In this document: piece after piece, positions 1-5,291 of the stretch | How the letters are laid out: the number at the start of each line of letters is the position of its first letter | How positions within the stretch are numbered: the stretch's first letter is position 1 | NCBI GenBank assembly: GCA_003649445.1 | Contig: QMRV01000067.1 | Coordinates: 1-10,461, forward strand | Direction: 5' to 3' | Origin: Thermoprotei archaeon | GTDB lineage: Archaea; Thermoproteota; Thermoprotei; Thermofilales; B15-G2 | Length of the DNA: 10,461 nt | Made by a program: the position numbers and the translations under genes | The notes under the pieces: generated by a model | What the model saw: only the letters and a program-made list of their open reading frames with translations | Databases searched by the model: none | What the model was told of the DNA's origin: nothing

Positions 1-285
1 AAAGGCAGAAAACTTAGACCAGCACTAGTGCTCTACGAAGGTAAAAGAGACATCGTTCTAGCATTCATCTCATCGAGACTCGAAAAATATGATCCTAAAA
101 CATCGGTAATCATAAGAAAAGAAGACCCTGGATTCGAAGAAACAGGGCTTAAAGTCTCATCAATCATAAGGCTAGACAAAATAGCAACAATACACAAAAG
201 CCTAGTAGCAGGGAAAATAGGGACCCTCCCCCAACACTTTAGAGAAAAAGTCAACAAGAAAATAAAAACTCTCCTCACAATCTAG
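1..285 (+). CDS. MazF/PemK-family toxin, 3' part (5' end outside window)
   Basis: The reading frame is open from base 1 and ends at TAG 283-285, giving 94 visible residues. The visible start reads KGRKLRPALVLYEGKRD, which matches the N-terminal part of MazF/PemK toxins, where an RPALVL strand follows the first hairpin. Further on are FEETGLKVSSIIRLDKIATI and GKIGTLP, the usual second half of the fold with its conserved G-L-K-x-x-S-x-I-R pattern and final helix. Known members are small sequence-specific ribonucleases that cut mRNA and are held inactive by a cognate antitoxin. Only some 15-25 N-terminal residues should be missing, and the antitoxin would lie to the left of the window. An internal GTG at 28 could be called as a start, but the homology clearly continues upstream of it. 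The frame has no lesion. The family call is by motif recognition only. Confidence 0.8.
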   Translation, partial: KGRKLRPALVLYEGKRDIVLAFISSRLEKYDPKTSVIIRKEDPGFEETGLKVSSIIRLDKIATIHKSLVAGKIGTLPQHFREKVNKKIKTLLTI

Positions 286-358
286 CTTTAATAGCCCAAG
301 ATTAAGGGAGCAGGTAATGGTCAAGCTTAAGTATATTGTTTCATTATCTATCGCTGTC

Positions 359-366
359 TTTAAATA
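359..366 (+). promoter_or_regulatory. TATA box of vapBC
   Basis: TTTAAATA has its centre about 26 bp before the GTG at 389, the normal archaeal distance from TATA centre to transcription start. This implies a leaderless transcript beginning at or next to that GTG, and it decides the vapB start against the upstream in-frame ATG at 317, which would lie upstream of the promoter. Confidence 0.55.
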
Positions 367-388
367 CGGCAGCTATGATACTTTATGC

Positions 389-607
389 GTGAAGAAAATA
401 ACGATTGAAGTACCGGAATGGGTGAGTGAAGAAGAAGTAAAGAAAACTTTGCTAATTATTTTCGGTATGAGAGATAGAATTAGTGCAGATGAAATTAGAG
501 AAATTCTAGGAATTGAGACAAGAGAACACATAGAAGCAGAATTATTTGAAAGCATAAGAAAGAGAGAAAGGGATAGGATAAAATGGTTGTACTCGACACA
601 AGCGTAG
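389..607 (+). CDS. vapB: VapB-like antitoxin
   Basis: A 72-residue protein beginning VKKITIEVPEWVSEEEVKK and ending in a charged helix rich in R, K and E. The opening (K-I-T-I-E-V-P-E-W-V) is typical of the small archaeal antitoxins that precede PIN-domain toxins: a DNA-binding N-terminal element followed by a toxin-wrapping helical tail. The gene overlaps the following vapC by 25 bases (583-607), the translational coupling usual for antitoxin-toxin pairs. The GTG start at 389 is preferred because a TATA box sits at 359-366. The in-frame ATG at 317 would add 24 mostly hydrophobic residues unlike an antitoxin and would lie upstream of the promoter. Its likely role is to neutralise the downstream ribonuclease and autorepress the operon; both follow from the family, not from anything seen here. 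Confidence 0.7.
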   Translation: MKKITIEVPEWVSEEEVKKTLLIIFGMRDRISADEIREILGIETREHIEAELFESIRKRERDRIKWLYSTQA

Positions 608-912
608 CGATAGAGAAAGTAAAAAAGGGAGAAAAAATAAGAGAGTCAATTACCGCCGTAACGATGGTGGAATTCCCAAAAATCTTGGAGTACAGGCACT
701 TCACTGGGGATGTTATATTTCCAAAGATCAAGGACTTCTTCACAGCCTATAAGCTGCAAGAAAAACTACTTAAGCTAGGAAAACCGAAAAGCTTCGCGGA
801 TCTACTGATAGCAGCTATATGCGTAAACAGACAAGAAAAACTAGTAACAAAAGACGAAGATTTCCTAGATATAGCTGAAATATCAACACTCAATGTCGAA
901 ATCATAAAATAA
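583..912 (+). CDS. vapC: PIN-domain toxin, VapC family
   Basis: A 109-residue protein with the PIN nuclease acidic set: D5 in MVVLDTSVAIE, E30 in VTMVEF, D73 in SFADLLIAA, and D91/D93 in LVTKDEDF. These residues bind Mg/Mn in VapC ribonucleases, which typically cut tRNA or rRNA. It starts with ATG at 583 inside the end of vapB, so the two are cotranscribed from the 359-366 promoter. It is somewhat shorter than many VapCs (about 125-140 residues). The gap is in the segment between the first Asp and the TMVEF motif, where the usual helical stretch is reduced to about 24 residues. All four acidic positions are present, so it is probably active. A second toxin gene (MazF-like) lies directly upstream, making a small toxin-antitoxin cluster. 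Confidence 0.85.
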   Translation: MVVLDTSVAIEKVKKGEKIRESITAVTMVEFPKILEYRHFTGDVIFPKIKDFFTAYKLQEKLLKLGKPKSFADLLIAAICVNRQEKLVTKDEDFLDIAEISTLNVEIIK

Positions 913-1127
913 ACTTTGAGTACATTTAGATATAGCAAACAATCTAATTTATCTAACTCAAAAATACTCCATTTTACGAGAAATAACTTGCATTAATTCT
1001 AATAAGAGCAATTTTTATCCTAGTAAAACTAAGCTTAGTAGAATACTTTACTGGGCTATTTCGAAAAGTGTTATGCTTAACTAAACTATAAATAGAGATT
1101 AATGTATTTAAATGCTTTTAAATGAAT
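913..1127. other. AT-rich intergenic stretch
   Basis: No coding frame, RNA-like structure or clear repeat is visible between the vapC stop and the end of the decayed module on the opposite strand. Transcripts from both sides converge here, so terminators are expected, but I see only scattered short T runs. Several TTTAAA-like words near 1105-1122 could pass for TATA boxes, but no gene starts at a suitable distance. Confidence 0.4.
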
Positions 1128-1519
1128 TCAATTTAGTATGATGAACTTAATTGATTTAATGCTTAGAGTTTGTCCTGCTCTTTTAAGGAAAACGGGTATG
1201 TGATGCTTTAAGCTTACTGACTCAGTGCCTATGCTATGAGTCCTTTGTCTCTCTTGTCGAAGCCTCTTTTTCCTACGACTACGATTGCAGCTACTTTTAT
1301 TCCTATTTCTACGAGTTTTCTGAAGCTTGCTAGTGCTTGGGCTCCTTCGTGTGCTGTAGGCCACTCGGTGTGCTCGACGACTACGCTTTCGTCGGGTAGT
1401 ACTACTAGCTCGTCTACGTATTTACCACTTTTCTTTAGCTCTGTGTAAGGCTCTTCATTGCACTTATCTAATACTATTTGCTTGACTCTGATTTCGCGTT
1501 TAATAGGCCTCAAAATCAC
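1128..1519 (-). pseudogene. Small partner of the AAA ATPase, PD-(D/E)XK-like, interrupted
   Basis: The first intact segment starts at GTG 1519 and runs 96 codons to TAG at 1231-1229. The GTG overlaps the ATPase's ancestral TGA as GTGA, so the two genes were translationally coupled. After the TAG the frame reads ALSQ and stops again. The neighbouring frame then gives SLKHHIPVFLKRAGQTLS and a hydrophobic strand ending at TGA 1130-1128, which looks like the lost C-terminus: one nonsense change plus one missing base. The body has D36, then SVVVEHTEW with E49, a helix AHEGAQALASFRKLVE, and a strand KVAAIVVVGKRG. That order (D, E-x-T hairpin, helix with Q, strand) resembles the PD-(D/E)XK nuclease core with Thr where Lys is usual. 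I do not recognise a named family; the nuclease idea is an inference. If the short form is real, the CDS is 1229-1519. Confidence 0.5.
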
Positions 1520-2881
1520 ACTAGTTCGCCTCTCTCCTCTAAAAGCTCCACAAATATCTCACTTAGCCGCTTTCATCAAACCCTTTCTCGCTTACTTCCA
1601 GCTCCTCTGACTCTACAGCACCGTTGACTTCTCTCAAGTGAACTATAGTTACTAGATCATAACCTTTTTCACCAGTTTTCAGTATCAAGTTATTGAGCTT
1701 CGACAAGGCTATAGGGTTATGAGTAGTCATTATGAGAAACATCAATTTTTTATTCATTCTACTCAACACCGCTTTCCAAGCAAGCTCTATCAAGTAATTT
1801 TATGCCCTAGGATGTATATGAGACTCTATTTCCTCAATGAAAAGTGCTTCTAAGCCTTTATCTTCTGTAACAAGGGCTAGTGCAGCAGACAAAGATTCTC
1901 TGACTCCGCCTGGGCACTCCTCTAGTGGAAGCTTCTTACCCCATATATCTTCAACGTATATTTCGGGGTACCCGCCTATTAGTCTGACCTCGATGTTCTT
2001 TAATCCTATTTCAGCTAGAAACTTCTTGAATGGTTTTTCAAGTTCTTTTAAAGGTCCTTTCTCTCTGAACCTTACTGCTAATCTGTTATAAGCTGCTAAA
2101 AAAGCAGATTCTCTAGCTGGCACAAGTAGCCGACCATATTCAAGTGTAGTTGCTACAGCGGTTCTGGCTAGCCTCAGAATTCCAGCTCTACTATCGGTAA
2201 GGAGGAACGGTTTACTGACTCCAAAGCTAAGTGGATATAAATAAAGTAATGCATAGGGAAGTAAGTGTACACCAACTAGTGAATGAATATCTGCTGGATC
2301 CTCGACTCTATAGGGAAAAGACCTAAGCTCTTCACCGCTTTTCTCGCATCGTAATCCTACGTCTAGGAGAAAAGTCTCTAAACGCTCTTGCTCAATATTT
2401 TTCACATATACTTCAAGCTCCTCGTATCCGCTGAACTTTACTGCAAGCTTACTTTTCTCTGCTTTAATAAAGTATGAGAGAGGAGAATTCTTGACTATTA
2501 TATGTCCTCTAAATAGATCGGCTATTTCTCTAACATTGAAAAACTCTTTAAATCGACTAGTGAGATTCTCCTTTATAGCGGGGTCGAGTTTTCTAAAGTA
2601 AACGTAGAGCATTTTGGAAAGAGCTTTAGCTAATTCATGAGCATTCTCTGCCTTAATTGCGCTGTAAGCCTGTTCAGCAAGTCTATCGGCCTCTTGGCCG
2701 ACTTCTCTTCTTAATTGGGAGAGATCGGGTAGTGTATCGGAGAGTAAGTATGCTAGATTTATTAGAAGCGATTTTCCGAAACAGTTTTGCCTATTATAAC
2801 TGTTACCGGCCTAATTGTGATTTCTGCATGGGATATGGGTCCCAGATCCTCTACAGTTAGCTTGGTCCACTCTGAGCTCAT
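1516..2881 (-). pseudogene. AAA_15/AAA_21 (OLD-like) ATPase, broken by two frameshifts and a stop
   Basis: The start is ATG 2881-2879 (MSSEWTKLTVEDLGPI...VTVIIGK), then the frame breaks at 2785-2788. One extra A in that run restores Walker A as GKNCFGKS and joins the long frame that runs to 1800. That frame contains LTDSRAGILRL, an ABC-like signature region PGGVRESLSAAL, and Walker B with its tail LFIEEIESHIHPRA. The next codon is TAA (1802-1800) where Gln is usual; the same frame then continues NYLIELAWKAVL and holds the switch motif MTTHNP. Near 1566 one missing base hides the end SEIFVELLEERGELV, whose TGA at 1518-1516 overlaps the next gene. The repaired length is about 455 residues, normal for single-gene SMC/ABC-type ATPases without long coiled coils. 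Relatives work with a partner nuclease, often in defence. As written, only fragments could be made, with Walker A separated from Walker B. Intact pieces lie at 1800-2612 and 1563-1793. Confidence 0.8.
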
Positions 2882-2907
2882 AACTATGTTAATAACAAGT
2901 TTAAATA

Positions 2908-2914
2908 GTATATA
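2908..2914 (-). promoter_or_regulatory. TATA box of the ATPase module
   Basis: On the minus strand TATATA lies about 26 bp before position 2885, four bases before the ATG at 2881, with CCACAAA upstream in the BRE position. It supports 2881 as the true N-terminus of the ATPase and suggests the promoter has outlived the coding frame. Confidence 0.45.
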
Positions 2915-3082
2915 TTTGTGGTTAAGTAAGTAAAGCTGTGTAGTCGAGTTGAGTTTCAGAACTGTTCACTTCAGTAAATTTAAGATATTCTTGGTTTCAA
3001 GCATTTTTGTTACAGAGACTGTTTAAAGGAGATTAAAGCGATAGGAGTGTGCTTATGTTCGTAAAAGAGCAGGTGATTAGAG

Positions 3083-3682
3083 CTACTTGGTTGTTTTCTG
3101 TTTTCTCATGGCTATTCCTCTCATTATTGATGCATATATGAGTAGTTTGTGTGCACCTGGTATGTGCCAGTATTCGTCGACGAATTTTCTCGCTAGTTCT
3201 CTGAGCTCATCTGCTTCCTCGAATGTTAGCTCGTCTTTTTCGATGAGCTCTCTAATTCTCTTTAATTCTTCTTTAGTTAGAGGGTTTACTGCTCGAGCTG
3301 AGAGTCTTTGTAGTTCGCTTTTAACGAAGGCTACGTCTTTGTCTGTAAAGATACCTCTGAATCCTAGGAATTCTGAGAAGAATTCTAGTTGGTCTCGAGT
3401 AGCTTTAGTAATGCTCTCTACTTTCCTATCAATAGCTTTTATTTCTTCATGAACCTTACTGAACTCTTCATTTATCTCGGCAAACCTCTTATCTATTTCA
3501 CTGAACTTTTTATCTATTTCATTAAATTTCTTATCTATCTCACCAAATTTCCTATTTATTTCATCAAAAAACTTTTTATCTATTTCAGCAAATTTTTTGC
3601 CTAGCCAGTAGGCTATTGATGCTGTTGACCCTATAATGGTAACAATTATGCTGATTAAGCTCACTAGAGTCTCTGTCTGCAT
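3083..3682 (-). CDS. Membrane-anchored heptad-repeat coiled-coil protein
   Basis: A 199-residue protein. Residues 6-28 form one hydrophobic segment (SLISIIVTIIGSTASIAYWL), a likely membrane anchor with a very short N-terminal head. Residues 29-92 are tandem seven-residue units of the type KKF-x-EID, predicting a long straight coiled coil. After that come a helical charged domain (about 93-170) and a C-terminal segment HKLLIYASIMRGIAM that may be a second amphipathic or membrane-contacting helix. I do not recognise a named family, although similar anchored coiled-coil proteins are common in Thermoproteota. A good promoter places transcription start about 5 nt before ATG 3682. The gene is divergent from the nuclease-like gene at 3961, so the two may share a control region. 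Likely roles are oligomeric scaffolding or membrane tethering; no catalytic motif is visible. Confidence 0.75.
   Translation of the reverse strand: MQTETLVSLISIIVTIIGSTASIAYWLGKKFAEIDKKFFDEINRKFGEIDKKFNEIDKKFSEIDKRFAEINEEFSKVHEEIKAIDRKVESITKATRDQLEFFSEFLGFRGIFTDKDVAFVKSELQRLSARAVNPLTKEELKRIRELIEKDELTFEEADELRELARKFVDEYWHIPGAHKLLIYASIMRGIAMRKQKTTK
3407..3598 (-). repeat. Tandem 21-bp units encoding heptads
   Basis: About nine in-frame units on the minus strand encode KKFAEID, KKFFDEIN, RKFGEID, KKFNEID, KKFSEID, KRFAEIN and more diverged copies. Four central copies are nearly identical at the DNA level (forward-strand word TTATCTATTTCA). The second unit has eight residues instead of seven, a one-residue stutter. 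Repeats of this kind can change in copy number by slippage without breaking the frame. Confidence 0.75.
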
Positions 3683-3709
3683 TTTCCTGTAATTGTACTA
3701 GCTAGCAGT

Positions 3710-3716
3710 TAATAAG
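3710..3716 (-). promoter_or_regulatory. BRE/TATA of the coiled-coil gene
   Basis: On the minus strand GAAAAC followed by TTATTAA has its centre about 31 bp before ATG 3682. This puts transcription start near 3687 with a leader of about five bases. It supports the chosen start. Confidence 0.45.
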
Positions 3717-3960
3717 TTTTCATAATGTCTGCTAAACATTTGTGAGTAGCTACATAGACTTGAGACTAAAGCTAGAAGCCTTTAGTACCAAATTTTAAAT
3801 TCAATAATCTCTATAGCTCGTCTAATGTTCTCCTCTGCGAAGCTAGGTGAGGACAGTGGTTCTCGCCCATGAATTCTCGAGTTTCTACAACTGTCGAACT
3901 ATGTGGGATTCGTATTTTATCTGATACATTTTTCTTTAAATAAGACTTAGTTCCTTCTGA
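3717..3960. promoter_or_regulatory. Divergent intergenic region with TATA box at 3935-3942 (+)
   Basis: This is the spacer between the divergent coiled-coil and nuclease-like genes. TTTAAATA at 3935-3942 (plus strand) lies 22-23 bp before ATG 3961, slightly closer than ideal, and implies a leaderless mRNA. The stretch 3835-3900 is a little more GC-rich than its flanks. I looked for a tRNA or box C/D RNA there and found none that satisfied the motif spacing. Confidence 0.4.
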
Positions 3961-4611
3961 ATGCCTAAGACCTTAGCCGACGACCTTGACTTAATAATGA
4001 CTAAACTCGATGGTCAGCTTGACCATAAAGTAGTCGAGAAACTTGAAGAAATCAAAACTAAGCTCGTTGAAATGTGGATGAAAGGCTTCGTTAAATCGAA
4101 TCATTCAGTTATGGAGTTTATTATAGCTAAATATCTCTTGAACAAAGGAATGAATGTTGAAGTCGAAAAGGAGCTTGAAGAAAGCCTTGTTTGCGATATT
4201 TACGCCGAAAAAGACGGCCTCAAATATATTGTTGAAATAGAAACGGGATTTGTACCTCCATCTAATTCGGTAGACCCAGTTAACTATAGGCGCGCACGCG
4301 AAATAAGCAAAATAGCTAGGTACAGTAAATATGCAGACATATTCATTCTAGCAACTCCACCTTATCATATTCTTCAAATACCCTATGAATTCACTTTACC
4401 TAGTTCGCAGAGAAATGTAGAAGAATTAAAGAAAATAAAAATGCTACTAGATAATTACTATAAGTCTCCACCTATATCGCTTGACGAACTAATAAAAGCA
4501 AAAATAGACTACATTTACATAATTAACGTAGATGAATTAAAGATAATAGAAGTAGACGCTGTTAGTTATTATTGCAAATATGTCAAAAACATATTCTCTT
4601 CTGAACTTTAA
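3961..4611 (+). CDS. PD-(D/E)XK-like predicted nuclease-fold protein
   Basis: A 216-residue soluble protein. An N-terminal charged helical part (1-45) is followed by HSVMEFIIAKYLLNKGMNVEVEKEL, a helix with E52 and a strand. Next is LVCDIYAEKDGLKYIVEIETGFVPP, carrying D79 and E92/E94, and then a helix with DPVNYRRAREISKIARYSK and a strand ADIFILATPP. This helix, D-hairpin-E, helix, strand order is the core of the PD-(D/E)XK phosphodiesterase fold. The canonical Lys of E-x-K is not in place (VEIETG), although K117 in the next helix could substitute, as happens in some members. Proteins with a VEIETG-type motif occur as uncharacterised families in Thermoproteota. ATG 3961 is chosen because of the TATA box just upstream. 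The 3' end faces the GC-rich RNA gene, leaving only about 10 bp between the stop and that RNA's U tract. Confidence 0.65.
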   Translation: MPKTLADDLDLIMTKLDGQLDHKVVEKLEEIKTKLVEMWMKGFVKSNHSVMEFIIAKYLLNKGMNVEVEKELEESLVCDIYAEKDGLKYIVEIETGFVPPSNSVDPVNYRRAREISKIARYSKYADIFILATPPYHILQIPYEFTLPSSQRNVEELKKIKMLLDNYYKSPPISLDELIKAKIDYIYIINVDELKIIEVDAVSYYCKYVKNIFSSEL

Positions 4612-4621
4612 TTCCGTTAAT

Positions 4622-4627
4622 AAAAAA
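4622..4627 (-). terminator. U6 tract ending the GC-rich RNA
   Basis: Six consecutive T on the minus strand directly follow the closing strand of the terminal 11-bp stem. Oligo-T is the usual archaeal termination signal. Confidence 0.6.
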
Positions 4628-4778
4628 GCCGGGCGCGGTTTAAGCCCCACCGTTCCCCACTGAGTCCCTGCGTGCTTCGGTACCTTGCCGGGACTCCTCC
4701 CCGAAGGGAGGGGTCTCGGCGTGGTACCGGAGCCGCGGGACTTAGTGGGTTTAGGCGGGGCGTGCTCCCGCGCCCGGC
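4622..4778 (-). ncRNA. GC-rich rod-shaped structured RNA, family unknown
   Basis: This block is far richer in G+C than everything around it and folds end to end. Paired arms (plus-strand positions) are 4628-4638/4768-4778 (11 bp, perfect), 4644-4651/4754-4761, 4656-4668/4737-4749, 4675-4684/4723-4732 and 4687-4701/4706-4720. On the minus strand the tip is a UUCG tetraloop (4705-4702). Between the arms lie internal loops. The minus strand is preferred because BRE+TATA (4801-4814) sits about 26 bp before 4778, where the terminal stem begins, and the closing stem is followed directly by U6 (4627-4622). Against this, four positions that are G-U in the plus-strand fold become A-C on the minus strand, with one the other way. 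It lacks the SRP helix 8 motif, RNase P core motifs and tRNA features, and its size suits none of these. A high-GC ncRNA is the best description. Confidence 0.7.
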
Positions 4779-4800
4779 GTTATTATACTTGTTTCCAAAA

Positions 4801-4814
4801 TATATATAGCTTTC
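4801..4814 (-). promoter_or_regulatory. BRE/TATA promoter of the GC-rich RNA
   Basis: On the minus strand GAAAGC (BRE, 4814-4809) runs into TATATATA (4808-4801). The TATA centre is 26-27 bp from 4778, the first base of the terminal stem. It is one of the best-formed promoters in the window, suggesting strong expression, and there is no ORF start nearby that it could otherwise serve. Confidence 0.7.
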
Positions 4815-4973
4815 TACGGGCATTTTTACGTATTATCTAAGTTGATTTGACCATTGTATTAGTATATTAGGCAAATGTATTTTTCATTCAGAGAACTTAC
4901 CTAGTCTTTAGTGTATTGGACTGCAGCCTTTAGCTATATTGTCTTCTGCCTAGAACACTATGACAGAACTTGC
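4815..4973. other. Intergenic region between the two RNA genes
   Basis: AT-rich, with no credible coding frame on either strand and no strong inverted repeat. It separates two divergent RNA promoters (4801-4814 minus, 4975-4987 plus) and may hold shared upstream elements, but none can be named. Confidence 0.4.
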
Positions 4974-4974
4974 T

Positions 4975-4987
4975 GAAAAATTAATTA
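4975..4987 (+). promoter_or_regulatory. BRE/TATA promoter of the box C/D sRNA
   Basis: GAAAAA (4975-4980) followed by TTAATTA (4981-4987) has its TATA centre about 26 bp before position 5010, three to four bases upstream of the C box. This gives the short leader usual for archaeal C/D sRNAs. Confidence 0.5.
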
Positions 4988-5009
4988 TCCTCGATTTAGA
5001 TTTAGACTA

Positions 5010-5070
5010 CTAGATGATGACCCTGCGACGAACGGATTTGTGAAGAGCACCAAACCGACTGATGTTTTTT
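5010..5070 (+). ncRNA. Box C/D guide sRNA
   Basis: Motifs in order are: C box ATGATGA (5014-5020, exact RUGAUGA), a 12-nt spacer (5021-5032), a D' box CGGA (5033-5036, one change from CUGA), a 3-nt gap, a C' box GTGAAGA (5040-5046, one change), a 12-nt spacer (5047-5058) and D box CTGA (5059-5062). T6 follows at 5065-5070. Two 12-nt guide spacers and a 3-nt D'-C' loop are the normal archaeal arrangement that lets L7Ae, Nop5 and fibrillarin assemble symmetric RNPs. By the N+5 rule, the D' guide would direct 2'-O-methylation of U within TTCGTCGCAGGG, and the D guide U within TCGGTTTGGTGC. I cannot name the target rRNA or tRNA without a search. The exact 3' end is uncertain and depends on where in the T run transcription stops. 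Confidence 0.85.
5065..5070 (+). terminator. T6 terminator of the C/D sRNA
   Basis: Six T residues begin two bases after the D box, the expected position for oligo-T termination of an independently transcribed sRNA. Confidence 0.55.
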
Positions 5071-5291
5071 AGATTTGTATCGCGTTTGCTGCTGTAGTAT
5101 TGTCTTACTCTACTCTTTAGACGCCTATTATATTTTAGCGAAAGTACTAAATAAGAGGATAGCAGTATTGACAAATATTTAGCTTTAATTTGTCTTAGTT
5201 GGGAAGACATTGATTAAAGATAGGCTTGTGTGCTTTCTCTTATAATGTGATAAGTTTTATTTTACTTAATGCTGATTTTTCTATAGAGAGA
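5071..5291. promoter_or_regulatory. Upstream region of the dehydrogenase operon
   Basis: No gene is seen here. Two possible TATA elements serve the plus-strand operon: TATAATG at 5241-5247, giving a leader of about 20 nt, and TTTTATTTT around 5255-5263, giving a leader of a few nt. A purine-rich AGAGAG lies directly before ATG 5292. A minus-strand frame from 5210 to 5010 runs antisense through the sRNA and has no protein-like character. Confidence 0.35.

Noticed and set aside
1138..1144. ATGATGA resembling a C box
   Set aside because: There is no D or D' box at the right distance: the next CTGA is over 70 bases away, the sequence between is AT-rich, and it overlaps the decayed partner gene.
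2638..2860. Plus-strand ORF opposite the ATPase N-terminal part
   Set aside because: It is antisense to the region encoding Walker A and its following helix, and has no family features.
3055..3141. Plus-strand 28-codon hydrophobic ORF after a purine-rich AAAGGAG
   Set aside because: It lies mostly antisense to the coiled-coil gene end, its hydrophobicity comes from the complementary codons, and no promoter is at a suitable distance.
3835..3925. Possible tRNA or C/D RNA in the divergent spacer
   Set aside because: GTGAGGA is only a near match to the C box, no D box lies within a normal length, and no cloverleaf or T-arm motif can be formed.
4628..4778. Assignment of the GC-rich RNA to SRP or RNase P RNA
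   Set aside because: The length is about half that of archaeal SRP RNA and the helix 8 motif is missing. The weak likeness to RNase P words (GGAGGAGUCC, ACGGUGGGG) sits within fully paired arms and lacks the rest of the core.
4617..4823. Minus-strand 68-residue frame through the GC-rich block
   Set aside because: It exists only because the GC-rich structured RNA has few stops. Its composition (P, R and G rich) is unlike the neighbouring proteins, and its start lies upstream of the TATA box.
5010..5210. Minus-strand 66-residue frame
   Set aside because: It runs antisense through the complete C/D sRNA, has no promoter at its start and shows no protein-like pattern.
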